DNA of 64,000 nt from Rhodococcoides kyotonense (GTDB lineage Bacteria; Actinomycetota; Actinomycetes; Mycobacteriales; Mycobacteriaceae): assembly GCF_001645385.1 (NCBI RefSeq), contig NZ_LVHI01000010.1, positions 1 through 64,000 on the forward strand, in the 5' to 3' direction. Numbering within the stretch: the stretch's first letter is position 1; every line of letters starts with the position of its first letter. The notes beneath the pieces were generated by a model, which was not told where the DNA came from, searched no databases, and was given only the letters and a program-made list of their open reading frames with translations. Below, one piece after another: positions 1 to 10,472 of this stretch. The translations under genes and the position numbers were made by a program.

Positions 1-2
1 CC

Positions 3-128
3 CGAACCCGCGCCTACCGCGACAAACGACTCGCCCAAGGCAAAAGCAAACGCGACATCATCCGCTGCCTCAAACGAGCCGTCGCCCGCGAAATGTTCCA
101 ACTACTCACACAGAAAATCCGCAGTTGA
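3..128 (+). mobile_element. IS110-family transposase, C-terminal fragment (cut by window edge)
   Basis: The last 41 codons of an open frame enter from the left edge and end at TGA 126-128. The residues include RTRAYRDKRLAQGKSKRDII followed by a CLKRAVARE segment, which resembles the C-terminus of IS110/IS116/IS902-family transposases (Tnp_20 domain). These enzymes move circular intermediates without classical terminal inverted repeats. Only the 3' end is visible, so whether the element is complete cannot be judged. It ends 33 bases from the stop of the convergent cysA and next to a GC-rich hairpin, which may be its insertion target. Confidence 0.7.
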
Positions 129-147
129 CACTCATAGGAGCATCACG

Positions 148-162
148 GGGGCCGCAGGCCCC
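148..162. terminator. GC hairpin at the cysA 3' end, possible remnant of a hairpin repeat
   Basis: GGGGCC and GGCCCC pair around a GCA loop, and the hairpin touches the cysA stop codon (162-164). The flanking text (CACGGG, then a GC stem with a GCA loop) matches the right-hand part of the larger hairpins near 7783 and 10410. Here the left arm is missing and transposase sequence takes its place. It could act as the cysA terminator, although there is no T-run. Confidence 0.5.
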
Positions 163-1187
163 TAGCCGGTCGGGACGATCTCCGGGATGCGCGTCGCCCG
201 CACGTACACCGTCTCACCGGGCTCGAGCTGCAGAGCTTCGCTGTCGCCTCGCGTGATCTGCGCGGAGAACGCTTCACCCGTCGCGGCGTTCTTCAGCTCC
301 ACCTTGACCTCGAATCCCAGGTGGACGACGCGTTCGACGATCGCCCGCGTCACACCGGCCGACTCCGCGGTGCCGTTCTTCTGCGCGAGTGCGAGTGCCG
401 GATCCCGTCCGACGCGAATGTCGTGCGGTCGCACCAACATTCCGTTGAGTTTGGCGACCTGTCCGAGGAACGACATGACGAAGTCGTTCTCGGGGCGATC
501 GTAGAGATCCTCGGGTGACCCGACCTGTTCGATCCGTCCCTTGTTCATGACGGCGATGCGGTCGGCGACGTCGAGCGCCTCTTCCTGGTCGTGCGTGACC
601 AGGACCGTCGTCACGTGCACCTCGTCGTGCAGGCGGCGTAGCCACGTCCGAAGGTCTTCGCGCACCTTCGCGTCGAGTGCACCGAACGGCTCGTCGAGCA
701 GCAGAACCTGAGGGTCGACGGCGAGTGCTCGCGCCAACGCCATGCGCTGACGCTGACCGCCGGACAGCTGCGCGGGGAAACGCGTCTGGAAGCCCGCGAG
801 CCCGACGATCTCGAGCAATTCGTCGACGCGGCGTTTGATCTCGTCCTTCGGACGCTTGCGAATCTTCAATCCGAACGCGACGTTGTCACGCACGCTCAAG
901 TGCTTGAAGGCTGCGTAATGCTGGAACACGAAGCCGATCTCGCGTTTCTGAGGGCTGACCCACGTCACGTCCTCGCCAGCCAGAATGACCTGGCCGGAGT
1001 CGAGCTGTTCGAGACCGGCGATCGAACGCAGCAGCGTGGACTTGCCCGAACCGCTCGGACCGAGGAGCGCCGTCAACGACCCCTTGGGGATGTCGATGCT
1101 CACGTTGTCGAGAGCCGCGAAGTCGCCGTAGTTCTTCTTGGCACCCACCACGGAGATCTCGATGTCGGAACTCTTCTGTGCGGTCAT
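162..1187 (-). CDS. cysA: Sulfate/thiosulfate ABC transporter ATP-binding protein CysA
   Basis: This is the 341-residue ATPase that powers sulfate/thiosulfate import at the cytoplasmic membrane. Visible motifs are Walker [10 protein letters not shown] (43-51), the Q-loop FQHY (88-91), signature LSGGQ (141-145), Walker B LLLDEP (162-167) and switch histidine H199. After these comes a TOBE-like C-terminal part with the RPHDIRVGR segment. The length is normal for CysA. It is the last gene of a leftward operon subI-cysT-cysW-cysA, and its start abuts the cysW stop. The same order occurs in M. tuberculosis (Rv2397c-Rv2400c). Its neighbours make the sulfate assignment firm; alone it would read only as a CUT1-like or molybdate-like ATPase. 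Confidence 0.95.
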   Translation of the reverse strand: MTAQKSSDIEISVVGAKKNYGDFAALDNVSIDIPKGSLTALLGPSGSGKSTLLRSIAGLEQLDSGQVILAGEDVTWVSPQKREIGFVFQHYAAFKHLSVRDNVAFGLKIRKRPKDEIKRRVDELLEIVGLAGFQTRFPAQLSGGQRQRMALARALAVDPQVLLLDEPFGALDAKVREDLRTWLRRLHDEVHVTTVLVTHDQEEALDVADRIAVMNKGRIEQVGSPEDLYDRPENDFVMSFLGQVAKLNGMLVRPHDIRVGRDPALALAQKNGTAESAGVTRAIVERVVHLGFEVKVELKNAATGEAFSAQITRGDSEALQLEPGETVYVRATRIPEIVPTG

Positions 1188-1987
1188 TACTTCGTCCTCT
1201 TTTTGTCGAGGGCAGTCATCAGCAGCAACACGATGACGGCGATTGCCATGAGCAGAGTCGACGCGGCGTAGGCGCCTGCTTGGTTGAAGTCCTCGTACCG
1301 CGAGTTCACCAGGAGCGTGAGCGTCTGCGAAATGCCGGGGAGGTTCGTCGACACCATGATCACCGCACCGAACTCACCCAGTGAACGGGCTACGGTGAGG
1401 ACGATGCCGTAGGTCAGACCCCAGCGGATCGCAGGCAATGTGATGCGCCAGAACGTCTGCCACGACGACGCGCCCAGCGTCGACGCCGCCTCCTCCTGCT
1501 CCTCGCCGATCTCGTAGAGCACCGGCTCGACTTCGCGGACGACGAACGGGAGCGTCACGAAGATCGTCGCGATGACCATGCCGGGCAACGCGAAGATGAT
1601 CTTGAAGCCGAGGGACTCGACACCACCGAACCATCCGTTGGCACCCCACAGCAGGATGAGGGCGACACCGGTGACGATGGGAGACACGGCGAACGGCAGA
1701 TCGACGACGGCCTCGAGGATGCCCTTGCCGCGGAAGCGCCCGCGGACGAGAGCCAACGCGGTGATGACACCGAACACGACGTTGACCGGCACCACGATCG
1801 CGACGATCAGCAACGACAACTGCAGCGCCGACTGCGCTGCAGGCGTCGTGATCAGTCCCCAGAACTCGGCGAAACCGTTCTCGAACGTGCGGTAGAGAAT
1901 CGCCGCAAGAGGGAACAGCACGAGTGCCGCGAGATAGAGCAACGCGACGGTGCGCAGTGACAATTTGACGGGAAGCCCGACCTTCAT
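1187..1987 (-). CDS. cysW: Sulfate ABC transporter permease CysW
   Basis: A 266-residue inner-membrane permease with about six hydrophobic segments. The cytoplasmic EAA loop that contacts CysA is recognisable around residues 161-190 ([19 protein letters not shown]). It pairs with CysT to form the transmembrane channel. The start overlaps the end of cysT by four bases (ATGA type), which suggests translational coupling. Calling it CysW rather than CysT rests on its position next to cysA and on its sequence, as in M. tuberculosis Rv2398c. Confidence 0.93.
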   Translation of the reverse strand: MKVGLPVKLSLRTVALLYLAALVLFPLAAILYRTFENGFAEFWGLITTPAAQSALQLSLLIVAIVVPVNVVFGVITALALVRGRFRGKGILEAVVDLPFAVSPIVTGVALILLWGANGWFGGVESLGFKIIFALPGMVIATIFVTLPFVVREVEPVLYEIGEEQEEAASTLGASSWQTFWRITLPAIRWGLTYGIVLTVARSLGEFGAVIMVSTNLPGISQTLTLLVNSRYEDFNQAGAYAASTLLMAIAVIVLLLMTALDKKRTK

Positions 1988-2847
1988 CGGATCTGCTCCT
2001 CACGTCGAGCGAGCCGGTTACCGACGATGCGCAGTACGAACAGCACCACGAACGCCAGCGCGAGCAGGACGACGGAGATGGCAGCGGCATCGACGGGCTG
2101 GTCGTATTCGATCAGCTCGCGAATGTACTGCGACGCGATCTGCGTGTCACCGGGAATGTTGCCGCCGATCAGCACGACGGAACCGAACTCGCCGATGGCA
2201 CGGGCGAACGCGAGGCCGGCACCGCTGAGAATCGACGGCAGCAACACCGGGAGAACTATCGAGCGGAAGATCGTCCAGTTGTTCGCGCCCAGGGACGCGG
2301 CGGCCTCTTCCACTTCCTTGTCCAGTTCGATCAGGACAGGCTGGACGGCGCGCACCACGAACGGAAGCGTCACGAACAGCAGGGCGACGACGACTGCAGG
2401 CTTCGTCGCGTTGAACACCAGACCGATCGGACTCGCGGGACCGTACAGCGACAGCAGCACGAGGCTCGCGACGATCGTCGGCAGAGCGAACGGCAGATCG
2501 ATCAGCGCGTTGACGATGCGCTTGCCCGGAAAATCGTCGCGGACGAGCACCCAGGCGATCAGCGTTCCGAACACGAGGTTGATGACCGCGGCGGCCACCG
2601 ACACCTCCAGGGTGACCTTGAATGTCGCGATGGCGCGCGGCTCGGTGATCGCATCCCAGAAGCCCGAGATGCCGTCGTCGAACGATTTCACGGTCAGAGC
2701 CGCCAGCGGCAGCAGAACGATGATGCTCAGCCAGAGCACCGCGACCCCGAGACCGAAGGGCCCGACCGAACCCGACCCGCGGAACTTCCGCCCCTTTCGG
2801 GGGGAAGGCCGCGTGCCGGGGGCCGAATCGATGTGCGTCGAGGACAT
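1984..2847 (-). CDS. cysT: Sulfate ABC transporter permease CysT (CysU)
   Basis: A 287-residue permease with a basic cytoplasmic N-terminus (RKGRKFRGSG), about six membrane segments and an EAA loop around residues 168-208 (ELDKEVEEAAASLGANNW). It is the second half of the sulfate channel. It lies five bases downstream of the binding-protein gene and overlaps cysW, so the four cys genes form one transcription unit. It corresponds to Rv2399c. Confidence 0.93.
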   Translation of the reverse strand: MSSTHIDSAPGTRPSPRKGRKFRGSGSVGPFGLGVAVLWLSIIVLLPLAALTVKSFDDGISGFWDAITEPRAIATFKVTLEVSVAAAVINLVFGTLIAWVLVRDDFPGKRIVNALIDLPFALPTIVASLVLLSLYGPASPIGLVFNATKPAVVVALLFVTLPFVVRAVQPVLIELDKEVEEAAASLGANNWTIFRSIVLPVLLPSILSGAGLAFARAIGEFGSVVLIGGNIPGDTQIASQYIRELIEYDQPVDAAAISVVLLALAFVVLFVLRIVGNRLARREEQIR

Positions 2848-2852
2848 GGTGA

Positions 2853-3875
2853 CTACTGCGTGTTCTCTTTGTAGATAGTGGTGATGGCTCCGTTGTCACC
2901 GAAGAGCTCGGCGTCGACGGTTTCCCAACCACCGAGATCGTCGATCGTGCGCAGCGTCGCGGGCGTGAAGAACTTGTCCGTGAACTCGGCGGCGATCTCC
3001 GGGTTCGTCGGCCGGAACCCTTCCTCGGCCCAGATGCGCTGTCCCTCGTCGGTGTAGACGAAATCGTTCAACGCGTTCGCCCTGTCGAGTTGCGCGCTCG
3101 TGTTGACGACGGCGACGGGGTTGTCGATGCGGAAGGTGTCGGCGACGTCGACATGCTCGACCGGCTGTCCCTGCTCCTCGATGAGCAACGCTTCGTTCTC
3201 GTAGCTGATCAGGACGTCACCCTGTCCCTGCAGGAACGCCTCGGTCGCCGCGCGTCCCGACTCGGGCTGCACGGGGAAGTGGCCGGAGACCAGCTGCTGC
3301 ACGTAGTCGAGGCCGGCTTGCTTGTCCTGGCCACCGTTGCTCTTGGCCGCGTAGGGAGCCAACAGGTTCCACTTGGCCGAGCCGGAGCTGAGCGGGCTGG
3401 GGCTGATGACCTGGACGTCCGGCTTCAGCAGATCGTCCCACGTCTGTATGTTCTTCGGATTGCCCTCGCGCACAACGAGAGTCACCACCGAACCGAATGG
3501 AACACCGCCGTATGCGTTCTGGTTCCAGTCCTCGTCGACCTTGCCTGCCTTGACCAGACGGGTCACATCCGGCTCGACGGAGAAGTTGACGATGTCGGCG
3601 GGCGCGCCGTCGGCAACCTTGCGTGACTGGTTGCCCGACGCGCCGTAGTCGGCATTGATCGACGTACCGTCGCCGTCCTCGGTGGCCGCGAACGCGGGAG
3701 CGATGGCGTCCCATCCATTCTTCGGCACCGCGTAGCCGACCAGCGTCAGAGCAGGACCGCTCGACGTGTCGGTCGAGCCGCCGACCGTGTCACTCGATCC
3801 ACCCCCGCACGCAGCGAGAACGAGGGTTCCGACGGCTGCGAACGTGGTGAGCAGGTAACGAGAGCTGTGCCTCAT
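2853..3875 (-). CDS. subI: Sulfate-binding lipoprotein (SubI/CysP)
   Basis: The 340-residue extracytoplasmic receptor of the sulfate importer. The ATG at 3875 follows a GAAAGG ribosome site and gives a lipoprotein signal: a basic start, a hydrophobic stretch and lipobox LAAC with the lipidated cysteine at residue 23. The frame stays open upstream, but that extension would bury the signal peptide. The mature part resembles Sbp/CysP periplasmic sulfate-binding proteins, with segments such as YGASGNQSRKVADG and VVREGNPKNIQTWDDLL. It heads the cys operon. In many bacteria these genes respond to sulfur limitation, but no operator could be recognised here. Confidence 0.93.
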   Translation of the reverse strand: MRHSSRYLLTTFAAVGTLVLAACGGGSSDTVGGSTDTSSGPALTLVGYAVPKNGWDAIAPAFAATEDGDGTSINADYGASGNQSRKVADGAPADIVNFSVEPDVTRLVKAGKVDEDWNQNAYGGVPFGSVVTLVVREGNPKNIQTWDDLLKPDVQVISPSPLSSGSAKWNLLAPYAAKSNGGQDKQAGLDYVQQLVSGHFPVQPESGRAATEAFLQGQGDVLISYENEALLIEEQGQPVEHVDVADTFRIDNPVAVVNTSAQLDRANALNDFVYTDEGQRIWAEEGFRPTNPEIAAEFTDKFFTPATLRTIDDLGGWETVDAELFGDNGAITTIYKENTQ

Positions 3876-4247
3876 CGAGTAGGGCCTTTCATCGAGTGTT
3901 GCCTCGGATGGATCCACGGAAGGTCGTACGGAAGTCGTGCCGGAGGACGGTCCGTGGACTGCGCCGTCGACAACCCCCGAGAGGGCGACGAACGAGCCGA
4001 ACCGTCCGCGAGACGTGCACCGACGCAGGCGCACCCTCTACATGGATGCGCGATCTACCGCCGGAGAACAGTTCGCGTCTAGGACGTGATTCGACAACAG
4101 TCGATATCTGCGACATCGAGCTTGCCGACCGCAATCAACGCCAACTCATGGCGGACCCGGTACTCGGCAGCGGCAGACACGGTCAGAAATCTAGCAGAGG
4201 ACTTCGACGGACCGAAAATCCGACTCCGCGCCCCTCATCGCGTCGGT
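3876..4247. other. Intergenic region upstream of the cys operon
   Basis: About 370 bases separate subI from the tiny membrane ORF upstream. The region should carry the cys promoter. The minus strand around 4080-4105 has TTGTCG and TAGACG elements that could be promoter parts, but the spacing is poor. No conserved riboswitch and no polycysteine leader peptide was seen. The short open frames here lack ribosome sites and look fortuitous. Confidence 0.4.
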
Positions 4248-4325
4248 CTACCGGGTCAGCAGCCACGCCAGTACGACGAGTACCAGCAGCGCGATCAGCG
4301 CGAGAGTGACTCTCGACTTCGGCAT
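4248..4325 (-). CDS. 25-residue predicted membrane miniprotein
   Basis: A 25-codon ORF that starts MPKSRVTLALIALLVLVVLA: a short basic head followed by a single hydrophobic helix, ending in LLTR. Its ATG overlaps the TGA of the preceding small gene (TGATG), so it is probably translated by coupling. No function is recognised. M. tuberculosis has a small membrane ORF at the equivalent position (Rv2401A), which I recall as unassigned. Codon bias cannot be judged at this length, but the stop-start overlap and clean helix argue for a real gene. Confidence 0.55.
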   Translation of the reverse strand: MPKSRVTLALIALLVLVVLAWLLTR

Positions 4326-4555
4326 CAGTGACCTTCCCTCGACGGTGAATCGTCCGTTGCGACAGCGACGTCGCGGTCGGACCGGGCATCGCGTCCGAGC
4401 GCACGCAGAACCTCGGCCAGCACGCGGTCGAACAACCGCGCCACCCCGAACGCGATCGGCACGAGAACCAGAAGCACGACGATCGACTGGGGAACGAACG
4501 GGAGTCCGGTGACCCACAGCTCGATTCCGTCCCACCATGTGGCTAACGCGTGCAC
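4325..4555 (-). CDS. Small predicted membrane protein, unknown function
   Basis: A 76-residue protein starting VHALATWWDGIELWVTGLPF, followed by one or two hydrophobic segments and a charged C-terminal tail. The GTG at 4555 is chosen because a TACAGT -10 box lies seven bases upstream, which suggests a leaderless transcript. An in-frame ATG at 4594 would add 13 residues. The gene is divergent from the trehalase gene and coupled to the 25-residue ORF. Function is not recognised. Confidence 0.55.
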   Translation of the reverse strand: MHALATWWDGIELWVTGLPFVPQSIVVLLVLVPIAFGVARLFDRVLAEVLRALGRDARSDRDVAVATDDSPSREGH

Positions 4556-4632
4556 CTGTGTCACTGTAGTAGCCGCCACGCCGACGACCCGCATCGGTGG
4601 ACGACGCGCACTCCTGCGTCGATGATTGGCGT

Positions 4633-6675
4633 ATGACGGCATACGAGGACAAGTCGATCAACGTACCCGTACGCGACGACATGATTCCGCTACCGGGCGC
4701 ACCCGACATGGACGGACACGACGGCCAGGGCGCCCTGGCCAGCACGGAAGCCCCGATCTCGACTCCGATCTCCTACCGCAGCGCGTTTCCCCCCATCGAC
4801 GACTACGCGTTTCTCTCCGACTGCGAGACCACATGCCTGATCGCGCGCAACGGGTCGGTCGAGTGGATGTGTGTGCCGCGTCCCGACTCCCCCAGCGTCT
4901 TCGGCGCCGTCCTCGACCGAAGCGCAGGCCACTTCCGCGTCGGCCCCTACGGACAGTCGGTTCCCGCCGCGCGTCGCTACCTGCCCGGCGGACTGATCGT
5001 CGAGACGACGTGGCAGACCGAAACCGGGTGGATCATCGTGCGCGACGCATTGGTGATGGGGCCCTGGCACAACACCGATCAGCGTTCCCGCACGCACAAG
5101 CGCGCCCCGAGCGACTGGGACGCCGAACACATACTGCTTCGCACGGTCAAATGCGTCAGCGGGACCGTCGAACTCGAGATGAGCTGTGAGCCCGCGTTCG
5201 ACTACCACCGAGCGCCCGCCCGCTGGGAGTACACCGGCAAGGTCTACGAAGAAGCGACTGCGACGTGCGAGGCCAGTTCGATCGGTGATCAGCCGACGCT
5301 CAAGCTCACCACCAACCTGCGCATCGGCATCGAAGGTCGCGAGGCTCGCGCCCGCACGCGAATGACCGAGGGTGACAACGTGTTCGTCGCACTCTCGTGG
5401 TCCGACCTCCCGGCACCCAAGACGTTCGACGAGGCCGCCGAGAAGATGTGGCGCACGTCCGAATGCTGGCGTCAGTGGATCACCATCGGACGCTTCCCCG
5501 ATCACCCGTGGCGCGGATACCTTCAGCGCAGCGCACTGGCTCTCAAGGGCCTGACGTACGCGCCGACGGGCGCCCTGCTGGCCGCGTCGACCACGTCTCT
5601 ACCGGAGACCCCACGGGGCGAACGAAATTGGGACTATCGCTACGCCTGGGTGCGCGACTCGACGTTCGCGTTGTGGGGCCTGTACACACTCGGACTCGAC
5701 CGTGAGGCCAACGACTTCTTCTCGTTCATGTCGGACGTCTCGGTCTCCGACGACGGCAGCGCCAATCCCCTGCAGGTCATGTACGGAATCGGTGGTGAGA
5801 AGACGCTGGAGGAAAGCGAACTGAACCACCTCTCCGGCTACGACGGCGCGAAGCCCGTCCGCATCGGCAACGGCGCGTACAACCAGGAGCAGCACGACAT
5901 CTGGGGCACCATGCTCGATTCGGTGTACCTGCACGTGCGTTCACGGGAGCACGTTCCGGAGTCGCTGTGGCCGCTGCTCAAGCGTCAGGTCGAAGAGGCC
6001 ATCGCCAATTGGAGAAAGCCCGACCGCGGCATCTGGGAGGTGCGCGGCGAGCCGCAGCACTTCACGTCGTCGAAAGTGATGTGCTGGGTCGCGCTCGACC
6101 GCGGCGCCAAGCTGGCGTCGATCCACGGCGAGGACGAGTACGCGGACGAGTGGAACAAGATCGCCGACGAGATCCGCGAGGACGTGCTCGCGAACGGCGT
6201 CGACGAGCGTGGCGTACTCACCCAGCGGTACGGCCACGACTCGCTCGACGCGTCGTTGTTGCTCGTGCCGCTGCTGCGGTTCCTGCCCGCCGACGACGAA
6301 CGCGTCCGCGCAACGGTTCTCGCGATCGCCGACGAGCTGACCGTCGACGGACTCGTTCTCCGATACAAGGTCGACACCACGGACGACGGCCTGGAGGGCG
6401 AGGAAGGCACCTTCACCATCTGTTCCTTCTGGCTGGTGTCGGCGCTCGTCGAGATCGGTGAACTGCAGCGGGCCAAGCACCTGTGCGAGCGTCTGCTCGG
6501 ATACGCGAGTCCGCTCAAGCTGTACGCGGAGGAGATCGACGCGCGCACCGGTCGGCACCTCGGCAACTTCCCGCAGGCGTTCACGCACCTCGCGCTGATC
6601 AACGCCGTCGTGCACGTCATCCGTGCGGAGGAAGCACAGGCGGCCGGGCACTTCCAGCCGGCGCACACCAGCTGA
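4633..6675 (+). CDS. GH15-family trehalase (Rv2402-like)
   Basis: A 680-residue GH15 (glucoamylase-fold) glycosidase. Its equivalent at the same locus in M. tuberculosis, Rv2402, has been characterised as a trehalase, which splits trehalose into two glucose molecules. The N-terminal beta-rich domain begins at PISYRSAFPPIDDYAFLSDC. The catalytic alpha/alpha barrel contains NWDYRYAWVRDS and the two carboxylate motifs RGIWEVRGEPQHF (about residue 465) and GEEGTFTICSFW (about residue 590). No signal peptide is visible, so it is probably cytoplasmic. The ATG at 4633 is preferred over one 12 codons upstream; neither has a strong ribosome site. A long hairpin follows the gene. Confidence 0.85.
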   Translation: MTAYEDKSINVPVRDDMIPLPGAPDMDGHDGQGALASTEAPISTPISYRSAFPPIDDYAFLSDCETTCLIARNGSVEWMCVPRPDSPSVFGAVLDRSAGHFRVGPYGQSVPAARRYLPGGLIVETTWQTETGWIIVRDALVMGPWHNTDQRSRTHKRAPSDWDAEHILLRTVKCVSGTVELEMSCEPAFDYHRAPARWEYTGKVYEEATATCEASSIGDQPTLKLTTNLRIGIEGREARARTRMTEGDNVFVALSWSDLPAPKTFDEAAEKMWRTSECWRQWITIGRFPDHPWRGYLQRSALALKGLTYAPTGALLAASTTSLPETPRGERNWDYRYAWVRDSTFALWGLYTLGLDREANDFFSFMSDVSVSDDGSANPLQVMYGIGGEKTLEESELNHLSGYDGAKPVRIGNGAYNQEQHDIWGTMLDSVYLHVRSREHVPESLWPLLKRQVEEAIANWRKPDRGIWEVRGEPQHFTSSKVMCWVALDRGAKLASIHGEDEYADEWNKIADEIREDVLANGVDERGVLTQRYGHDSLDASLLLVPLLRFLPADDERVRATVLAIADELTVDGLVLRYKVDTTDDGLEGEEGTFTICSFWLVSALVEIGELQRAKHLCERLLGYASPLKLYAEEIDARTGRHLGNFPQAFTHLALINAVVHVIRAEEAQAAGHFQPAHTS

Positions 6676-6681
6676 CCCTTT

Positions 6682-6740
6682 CGTGCGTGCGAATGTGCAG
6701 CGGGCTGCACATTCGCACGCACGGGCCGCGTCAGCGGCCC
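6682..6740. terminator. Bidirectional hairpin between convergent genes
   Basis: A perfect 19-bp stem (6682-6700 with 6705-6723) closes on a CGGG loop. A smaller GGGCCGC/GCGGCCC hairpin (6723-6740) follows and overlaps the stop of the leftward gene. It separates the convergent trehalase and nitronate monooxygenase-like genes and is placed to end both transcripts. The CGTGCG arm and the trailing mini-hairpin relate it to the elements at 7783 and 10410. Confidence 0.7.
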
Positions 6741-7750
6741 AACTGCCTCGCCCATGTCGCCATCAGCTCGGCAGTCGGAAGCGACTGCACGCGAGCATGT
6801 CCCGTACCGGCCCACATCGACAGCGCCGACGGATCGTGTGCGGCCGCGGCCTTCGCGCGCATCGGCCCGGTCAGGTAGTGCACGTCGGGGTACGCCAGCG
6901 GTGCGTCAGCGGAGTTCTCGCGCATGAAGTCGTTCTCGAGACCCCGTGCAGGGCGCCCCGAGAACGCCCGCGTGACAGCAGTGTTCGCGATGCGGGTGAG
7001 CTGTTCACGGTGCACCGGCCTCGTGCCGGCTTCCGGGGTGTCGAGCAACGCGGTCCCGAGCTGAGCTGCGTGCGCTGCACCCGAATCCAACAGCGGCGCA
7101 ACGTCGTTGCCGTCCATGAGGCCGCCTGCTGCGATGCGCGGCAGGCCCGAGACCGCGGCCACCGCGTCGAGAACCTCGGCCAGCGGAGCCTCGGGCGCAG
7201 AACCGTCGAACGTACCGCGATGACCCCCGGCCTCCGGCCCCTGCACGATCAGCGCGTCGACCCCGTTCGCAGTGGCCACCGACGCGTCCTCGGCGCGCGC
7301 GACCGTCGCCCACACCTCGGTCCCGACGGCGTGCAGACGTGCGACCTCGTCGGCGGTGAACGTGCCGAACGTGCTCGACACGACGGGCACCGGGTCGGTG
7401 ATCAGCCACTCGAACTTCTCGGGGTAGAAGTCGTCGCGACGCGGCAGCGCTCCTGGTTCGACGTCGTACTTCTCGAACCAGGGCTGCAGCCGAGCTGCGT
7501 AGGCGTCGACGTCGGCGCCCGTCGCGTCCTCGGGCATGAACAGATTGACACCGAACGGCACCGACCCGAGCGTGCCACGCACCCAATTCACTTGCTCGGC
7601 AAGCTTTTCGGGCGTCAGCAGCGCACCGGCGATCATGCCGAGGCCACCTGCGCTCGACACTGCTGCCGCCAGCTCGGGCGTCGACGGACCTCCCGCCATG
7701 GGTGCTCCGACGATGGGAATCCTCAGTTCGCTCAGTATCCGTGTCGTCAT
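6731..7750 (-). CDS. Nitronate monooxygenase-like FMN enzyme (2-nitropropane dioxygenase family)
   Basis: A 339-residue TIM-barrel flavoprotein of the NMO/2-nitropropane dioxygenase family, whose members oxidise alkyl nitronates such as propionate 3-nitronate. Family marks are the N-terminal ELRIPIVGAPMAGGPSTPEL, the glycine-rich GGLGMIAGALL and the FMN-binding GPEAGGHRG. The ATG at 7750 begins MTTRILSEL right before the conserved core; the open frame upstream runs through a hairpin and is not coding. Relatives include FabK-like enoyl reductases, so the substrate is uncertain. It replaces the gene found here in M. tuberculosis (lppR). Confidence 0.8.
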   Translation of the reverse strand: MTTRILSELRIPIVGAPMAGGPSTPELAAAVSSAGGLGMIAGALLTPEKLAEQVNWVRGTLGSVPFGVNLFMPEDATGADVDAYAARLQPWFEKYDVEPGALPRRDDFYPEKFEWLITDPVPVVSSTFGTFTADEVARLHAVGTEVWATVARAEDASVATANGVDALIVQGPEAGGHRGTFDGSAPEAPLAEVLDAVAAVSGLPRIAAGGLMDGNDVAPLLDSGAAHAAQLGTALLDTPEAGTRPVHREQLTRIANTAVTRAFSGRPARGLENDFMRENSADAPLAYPDVHYLTGPMRAKAAAAHDPSALSMWAGTGHARVQSLPTAELMATWARQLGR

Positions 7751-7782
7751 ACTGTGCGAACTTACTCCCGGCGGCTGCGCCA

Positions 7783-7841
7783 CCCGTGCGTGCATAGTTG
7801 GAGCGGGCGCCAACTTTTCGCGCACGGGCGCCGCAGGCGCA
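7783..7841. terminator. Hairpin repeat element downstream of lepA
   Basis: The arms CCCGTGCGTGCATAGTTGG (7783-7801) and CCAACTTTTCGCGCACGGG (7810-7828) form a 19-bp stem with about three mismatches. A GCGCC-GCA-GGCGC mini-hairpin (7829-7841) follows and abuts the lepA stop. It is closely related in sequence to the element at 10410-10472 and probably acts as the lepA terminator. Confidence 0.7.
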
Positions 7842-9683
<1,842 letters not shown>

Positions 9684-9839
9684 TCGTATCCTTTGCTGGC
9701 GTTTGCAGGAGCAACTGCTCCATGCTCCCACACGAGGGTCGTTCCGCAGGCTTCACTCCCGCCCGTCCCACACCGGCGTCGTTCCACCGGTTCCGCGTCG
9801 CGCCGCAGCCGATTCACCGCCTGACTACACTCGGCTCCC

Positions 9840-10403
9840 ATGGCTGGCAACTGGAGCAGACTCGGTAAGGAACTCGGCAAGATCGCACTCCGCGAGGGCC
9901 CCAGGCTCTTTCGCCAGCTGCAGAACTCCGGTGCCCTCCAGAAGGGCAAGGACGCTATCGCCTCCAGGACCACGCCCGCCCCGAGCGCTCCCGCCGGGCG
10001 GCCGGTGTCGTCGAACGCCGTTCCCACGGCACACCGGGCACGACGCGTCGAATACTCCCCCGACCTCGACGGCAAAGCCGACCCCGGCGAGATCGTGTGG
10101 ACGTGGGTCACCTACGAGGAGGACGCGAGCCAGGGCAAGGACCGTCCCGTCCTCGTCGTCGGCCGCGACGGCAGCACCCTTCTCGGACTGATGTTGTCCA
10201 GCCAGCAGAAGCACGACGGTGACCGAGACTGGGTCGCGATCGGCTCCGGATCATGGGATGCCGAAGGACGGCCGAGCTGGATCCGACTCGACCGTGTCCT
10301 GGACGTCCCGGAGACCGGAATCCGCCGCGAGGGTGCCGTTCTCGCGAAGGGCAAGTTCGACGCCGTCGCGGCGCGCTTGCGTTCGGAGTACAGCTGGTCC
10401 TGA
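9840..10403 (+). CDS. PemK/MazF-fold domain protein (Rv2405-like)
   Basis: A 187-residue protein. The first 75 or so residues are basic and low-complexity (MAGNWSRLGKELGKIALREG and onward). The C-terminal half looks like a PemK/MazF-type fold: GEIVWTWVTYEEDASQGKDR, then RPVLVVGRDGSTLLGLMLSS, ending near VLAKGKFDAVAARLR. No antitoxin-like ORF lies beside it. With the conserved position next to lepA (Rv2405), this argues for a housekeeping role rather than a mobile toxin-antitoxin module. Whether it has RNase activity is unknown. A hairpin repeat follows the stop. Confidence 0.7.
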   Translation: MAGNWSRLGKELGKIALREGPRLFRQLQNSGALQKGKDAIASRTTPAPSAPAGRPVSSNAVPTAHRARRVEYSPDLDGKADPGEIVWTWVTYEEDASQGKDRPVLVVGRDGSTLLGLMLSSQQKHDGDRDWVAIGSGSWDAEGRPSWIRLDRVLDVPETGIRREGAVLAKGKFDAVAARLRSEYSWS

Positions 10404-10409
10404 GTGCCG

Positions 10410-10472
10410 CTGCGCGACCCGTGCGCGGAAAGTTGGCCTCTGGTGCAACTATCCGCGCACGGGCGGCGCAGC
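10410..10472. terminator. Hairpin repeat element between convergent genes
   Basis: CCCGTGCGCGGAAAGTTG (10418-10435) pairs with CAACTATCCGCGCACGGG (10446-10463) with one mismatch. An outer GCTGCGC/GCGCAGC pair extends the structure. It sits between the stops of the convergent PemK-domain and aquaporin genes, and the aquaporin stop lies inside it. It is closely related to the element at 7783. Confidence 0.72.

Noticed and set aside
3876-4247. Polycysteine leader peptide or SAM riboswitch for the cys operon
   Set aside because: No short ORF with consecutive Cys codons and no conserved riboswitch core could be found on the transcribed strand.
9840-10403. Classic PemIK/MazEF toxin-antitoxin module
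   Set aside because: No small antitoxin gene lies within reach on either side, and the locus is syntenic across genera.
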